Positions 61,476-64,000 of a stretch of DNA of 64,000 bases are shown here, piece by piece. Under the pieces are notes generated by a model. The model did not search any database and was not told where the DNA came from. It saw only the letters and a list, made by a program, of their open reading frames with translations. Numbering within the stretch: the stretch's first letter is position 1; the number at the start of each line of letters is the position of its first letter. The translations under genes were made by a program, and so were the position numbers. Source of the stretch: JAAYXS01 sp043820985 (lineage in GTDB: Bacteria; Planctomycetota; Phycisphaerae; UBA1845; Fen-1342); the NCBI GenBank assembly GCA_043820985.1, contig JBDRDH010000032.1:1-64000 (forward strand), written 5' to 3'.

Positions 61476-62054
61476 TCAACAAGAGCCTGAGCGGGCTTTT
61501 TTGATGGCGCGGGTGAGGATTTCGTGCACTTCGTGGGGTCGGGATATGTGTTCCCAGACGATGTTGGGATCGGTGGCGGAGAGCGGCTTCATATGAATTG
61601 AAGCGAGGCGCAGCGGGGGTTGGAACCAGGTCGTGTGGAGTTGGGCGGCGTGGATATTGGTCAAGGGTTGTTGCAGGACATCCACGCTGAACATGCCTTG
61701 GAAACTCAGCACGCGCCGGTTGGTCAGCACGTAGAGCTGGCTGGCCCATTGGAGGGTAGCGGCACCGACGACGAAAAGCGCGAAGATGATAATGGTCAAC
61801 AGGGTTATGGATGTAAACAGGGATGGTTGTCCGCGGGTGGCCCACATGAGGGCGGTGGTCATCAGCACCATGGTGATCAGGAGCTTGTGTGAGTAAAGCA
61901 GGATACACCAGGGCGATGGTTTGATGGAGAGCTGGATGACTTCGCCGCCGTCGAGTAACTCGAGGCTGGCGGCGGCTTTTTTTGTGGCCGAGGAGACGGA
62001 GGGTACCTCGGCGACAGCCGTGGTGAAGGGATCTGCTGGCGCTTGGATGGTCAT
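61476..62054 (-). CDS. bacterial PH-domain membrane protein
   Basis: A 192-residue protein with two membrane spans (LYSHKLLITMVLMTTALMWA and SITLLTIIIFALFVVGAA) and a PH-like domain afterwards (YVLTNRRVLSFQGMFSVDVL QQPLTNIHAAQL). It fits the bPH_2/DUF304 group, which has two spans and a PH domain near the membrane. Its start overlaps the hpt stop by four bases. The function is unknown. Confidence 0.8.
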   Translation of the reverse strand: MTIQAPADPFTTAVAEVPSVSSATKKAAASLELLDGGEVIQLSIKPSPWCILLYSHKLLITMVLMTTALMWATRGQPSLFTSITLLTIIIFALFVVGAATLQWASQLYVLTNRRVLSFQGMFSVDVLQQPLTNIHAAQLHTTWFQPPLRLASIHMKPLSATDPNIVWEHISRPHEVHEILTRAIKKARSGSC

Positions 62055-62644
62055 GGCATCAGATCCGGACGCAGCACCCCGATATGGGGGAAGTTCCGAT
62101 AATGGTCACCGTAATCCAGACCATACCCTACTACAAATAGATCATCGACATCGAAGCCAATAAAGTCAACGGAAACATCGGCGGGAGCTTTACTTGGTTT
62201 GCGCAGCAGGACCACGGCACGGACGCTGGCGGGTTCATGTCTGGCCACCATTTCCTTGACCCGACGCAGCGTGCGGCCGCTGTCCAGGATGTCGTCGACG
62301 ATCAGCACATTTCGCCCGCGCACGTCGCCTGACAGGTGCATCAGCGTCTGGGGTTCCTGGGCAGTGACGGTTTGCCCGGGATACGCGGACACTTGCACGA
62401 GCGCGATCTTCATTTTGAGTGGCAACTCACGGATCAGGTCGGCGAGGAAGATGATGGAGCCGGACAGGATTGGCACCAGAGTCAGTCCGCGGTCATCATC
62501 GTTGTAAGTGGCGGCAATCTCTTTACCCATGGCGCGTACACGAGCATGAATCTCGTTGCTTTTGATCAATATTTTGGCGATATCCGCTTGCATGTTTCCC
62601 GGCTGTTCATGTGTAGTTGGTGGCGGGACATGGTTCCTTTCCAA
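62051..62644 (-). CDS. hpt: hypoxanthine phosphoribosyltransferase
   Basis: A 197-residue purine-salvage enzyme. The PRPP-binding loop is VLIVDDILDSGRTLRRVKEM, with LVPILSGSIIFLADLIREL at the pyrophosphate loop and VGYGLDYGDHYRNFPHIGVL at the base-binding end. It converts hypoxanthine or guanine and PRPP to IMP or GMP. The ATG at 62644 is used; an internal ATG 17 codons later is also possible. Confidence 0.95.
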   Translation of the reverse strand: MERNHVPPPTTHEQPGNMQADIAKILIKSNEIHARVRAMGKEIAATYNDDDRGLTLVPILSGSIIFLADLIRELPLKMKIALVQVSAYPGQTVTAQEPQTLMHLSGDVRGRNVLIVDDILDSGRTLRRVKEMVARHEPASVRAVVLLRKPSKAPADVSVDFIGFDVDDLFVVGYGLDYGDHYRNFPHIGVLRPDLMP

Positions 62645-62655
62645 AGCCCGACGGC

Positions 62656-63417
62656 CTAGACCGAAGACTGATTTTCCGAACGGTTGATGCTGGGGGTTTG
62701 GTTGTCGGAATTAATGGCAGCGTGTTCCAAGGCCGCCAGCGGGTCGGGTTCCGTGAGGTCGCGCGTCAGAGCCAGCATGAAGGCCTCGACGGCCGCCAGT
62801 CGTTCGCGGGCCAGTTGCCGGGTGGAATTGAAACGGAGACCGTCGTTGATGCGGACCTCCCAATAGTGGTATTCCTGTTGGCGTTCCCAAGTAGCAATGA
62901 GCTGTTTAATCGGCCGGCTTTCAGCCTGATATTGACGGAATTGGCGCAGGACGTGGATGACGCCGAAATCGTCGAGGCCTTCGGCTTCGGCTAGTAATTG
63001 AGCCTCGACAAGTGCCGTACCGCGGTCGTTACATTGGCGGATGGCTTCGCTGGCCAGACGGATGGTCTTGGGGGAAAGCAGGTGGGCGGCGTATTCCTGT
63101 AGCAAGGCTGCTCCGAGTTCGCGCTGAATGTCGTTGGTGGGGCGCGTGAGCACTTGCCAGCGGTTCAGGCTACCTTGTTGGATCTGGGTGATCCAGCCGG
63201 CGCAATGAAACAAAGCCGCCGTTCCGATAGCGAGACGATCGGCGGTCAGATTGGTGACTTCCGGAAGTTCGGTCACAACCTGTGTGAGATTAAAAACGCG
63301 CGCGGCGCGTTCCCAGAGCCAGGCATCATGGTGCTCGTCATCGATCTTGATGGTCAAGAGTTGTCTGGCGACCGGGATGACCCGCGTGAGCTGCTGCACT
63401 CGTGCTCTCCGTCGCAC
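62656..63417 (-). CDS. degenerate HD-domain-like protein
   Basis: A 253-residue protein. IDDEHHDAWLWERAARVFNL, then IGTAALFHCAGWI, follows the plan of HD-domain phosphohydrolases, but the catalytic HD doublet reads HC, so the protein is probably not an active hydrolase. The C-terminal half (QFRQYQAESRPIKQLIATWE) is helical and unrecognised. It starts at a GTG. It lies 11 bases upstream of hpt on the same strand. Confidence 0.5.
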   Translation of the reverse strand: MRRRARVQQLTRVIPVARQLLTIKIDDEHHDAWLWERAARVFNLTQVVTELPEVTNLTADRLAIGTAALFHCAGWITQIQQGSLNRWQVLTRPTNDIQRELGAALLQEYAAHLLSPKTIRLASEAIRQCNDRGTALVEAQLLAEAEGLDDFGVIHVLRQFRQYQAESRPIKQLIATWERQQEYHYWEVRINDGLRFNSTRQLARERLAAVEAFMLALTRDLTEPDPLAALEHAAINSDNQTPSINRSENQSSV

Positions 63418-63764
63418 CCTTCGAATACCGTGATGAGTCTACGCCGATGGGTTGGCCAGTTATCGGGGCAAGCAGAATCTCAGTTTTGGCCACCCATAAC
63501 CAGCAGTCTAGTGAGGCAGCGGTTATCAAGCAAGCCGGGATGCCGGAACCGGTTACGGAGCAGTTACCAGAGCATGTTGCCAACAAGTGTTCTGTAGATT
63601 AACGAGCCGGGTTTGCCACGGCTCCAAGTTGTGCCGGGGTCACCACTTCACGACGGCGGGCAGTGGCTGAATAGTCCTGAATCCGGGGAGTAATGTTCAG
63701 ATACGAATGGTCCGAAAGAATACAGGGGCGTCGCTGAGATTGGCGTTCAGTAAAGGGTGAACAC
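63418..63764. other. intergenic stretch before the HDOD gene
   Basis: About 350 bases. A 66-codon plus-strand frame from 63402 overlaps the HD-like gene in antisense and lacks support. No promoter, hairpin repeat or RNA was recognised. Confidence 0.4.
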
Positions 63765-64000
63765 ATGTCGACCACAGGCAGTTTTACTGGCACTTCTCAA
63801 TCTCCAGGGCTGGCCACGCAGTCGGGCAAGGTATTACCACCACACCTGCAGAAGGCCATGTCGCGGGTTACGGAGATTAATTCGTTACCAGAGATCACGA
63901 TTAAGATTGTGGAAGTGGTGGAAGATCCGCGGGCGTCAGCGCAGGATATGCACGAGATTGTCAAGAATGATCCGGCCCTGGCGACCAAGATACTGAAGGT
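63765..64000 (+). CDS. HDOD-domain protein, cut by the window end
   Basis: The first 78 codons of a plus-strand gene (ATG after agggtg). PHLQKAMSRVTEINSLPEIT, then VVEDPRASAQDMHEIVKNDP and ALATKILKV, match the N-terminal half of the HDOD domain, a non-catalytic HD relative used in signalling and stress regulation. The gene continues beyond the window. It lies next to the degenerate HD protein on the opposite strand. Confidence 0.85.
   Translation, partial: MSTTGSFTGTSQSPGLATQSGKVLPPHLQKAMSRVTEINSLPEITIKIVEVVEDPRASAQDMHEIVKNDPALATKILK

Noticed and set aside
63402..63602. Small plus-strand gene before the HDOD gene
   Set aside because: The frame has no ribosome site, overlaps the HD-like gene in antisense and has no recognisable protein character.

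Overview
The window is GC-rich, tightly packed bacterial chromosome carrying about 60 protein genes. No tRNA, rRNA, CRISPR array or prophage was seen. I infer a member of the Planctomycetota, probably Phycisphaerae-like. The support is the mix of large secreted TPR/HEAT proteins, a short zinc-ribbon membrane protein of the CGYNLRG/CPECG type, an HU protein with a Lys-rich start, an HTH domain fused to a membrane anchor, a DUF5658-like protein, a split PntA, and many short hairpin repeats between genes. This is a family-level inference, not a proven placement. The first ~80 bases are homopolymer runs and look like a contig-edge artefact.

Layout. 0.1-8.9 kb: a truncated metal/cobalamin-receptor gene, a URO-D-like protein, PfkB kinase, thpR, coaD, a HEAT protein, a purple-acid-phosphatase-like enzyme, a PhnD-like lipoprotein and pyrK with a possible attenuator. 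9-20.8 kb: a Nudix enzyme, two large exported TPR-type proteins, pyrD, then a HEAT / small membrane protein / ECF sigma / anti-sigma operon and a possible caspase-fold protein. 20.8-29.8 kb: a processive GT2 glycosyltransferase, a LOG-family protein, HU, a UVR-motif protein, the pntA1-pntA2-pntB transhydrogenase operon, nadD and a TPR protein. 30.5-35.5 kb: a primary-type sigma factor, a methyltransferase/acetyltransferase pair, and parB-memo bracketed by two perfect parS sites. The strand GC skew reverses here between two genes on the same strand, so the window probably spans or adjoins the replication origin. 35.8-39.4 kb: a sulfatase-like lipoprotein and a complete insertion sequence, both bracketed by two copies of a ~50 bp direct repeat. 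39.4-48.5 kb: an M50 protease and a Nudix enzyme (minus strand), a tandem hairpin array, then a seven-gene plus-strand run with two MacB/FtsX permeases but one ATPase, a VTT-type membrane protein and a secreted protein with a C-terminal anchor. 48.6-54 kb: a MocR regulator, a branched-chain aminotransferase, a DUF5658-like protein, a ~320 bp MITE-like element and a VKOR-DsbA fusion. 54-64 kb: an OmpA-like lipoprotein, the HTH-membrane protein, RNase Y, a solitary DNA methyltransferase, a Mut7-C protein, a PH-domain protein, hpt, a degenerate HD protein and the start of an HDOD protein.

How the genes relate: most are housekeeping or envelope genes. pyrK and pyrD are the two subunits of a type 1B dihydroorotate dehydrogenase but lie 5 kb apart. 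parB with parS forms the segregation centre. The 42-48.5 kb run is the best candidate for a coherent, little-described envelope system. The non-coding space is dominated by several families of short inverted repeats, often abutting the 3' ends of genes and in two cases encoding the C-terminal tail of the protein.
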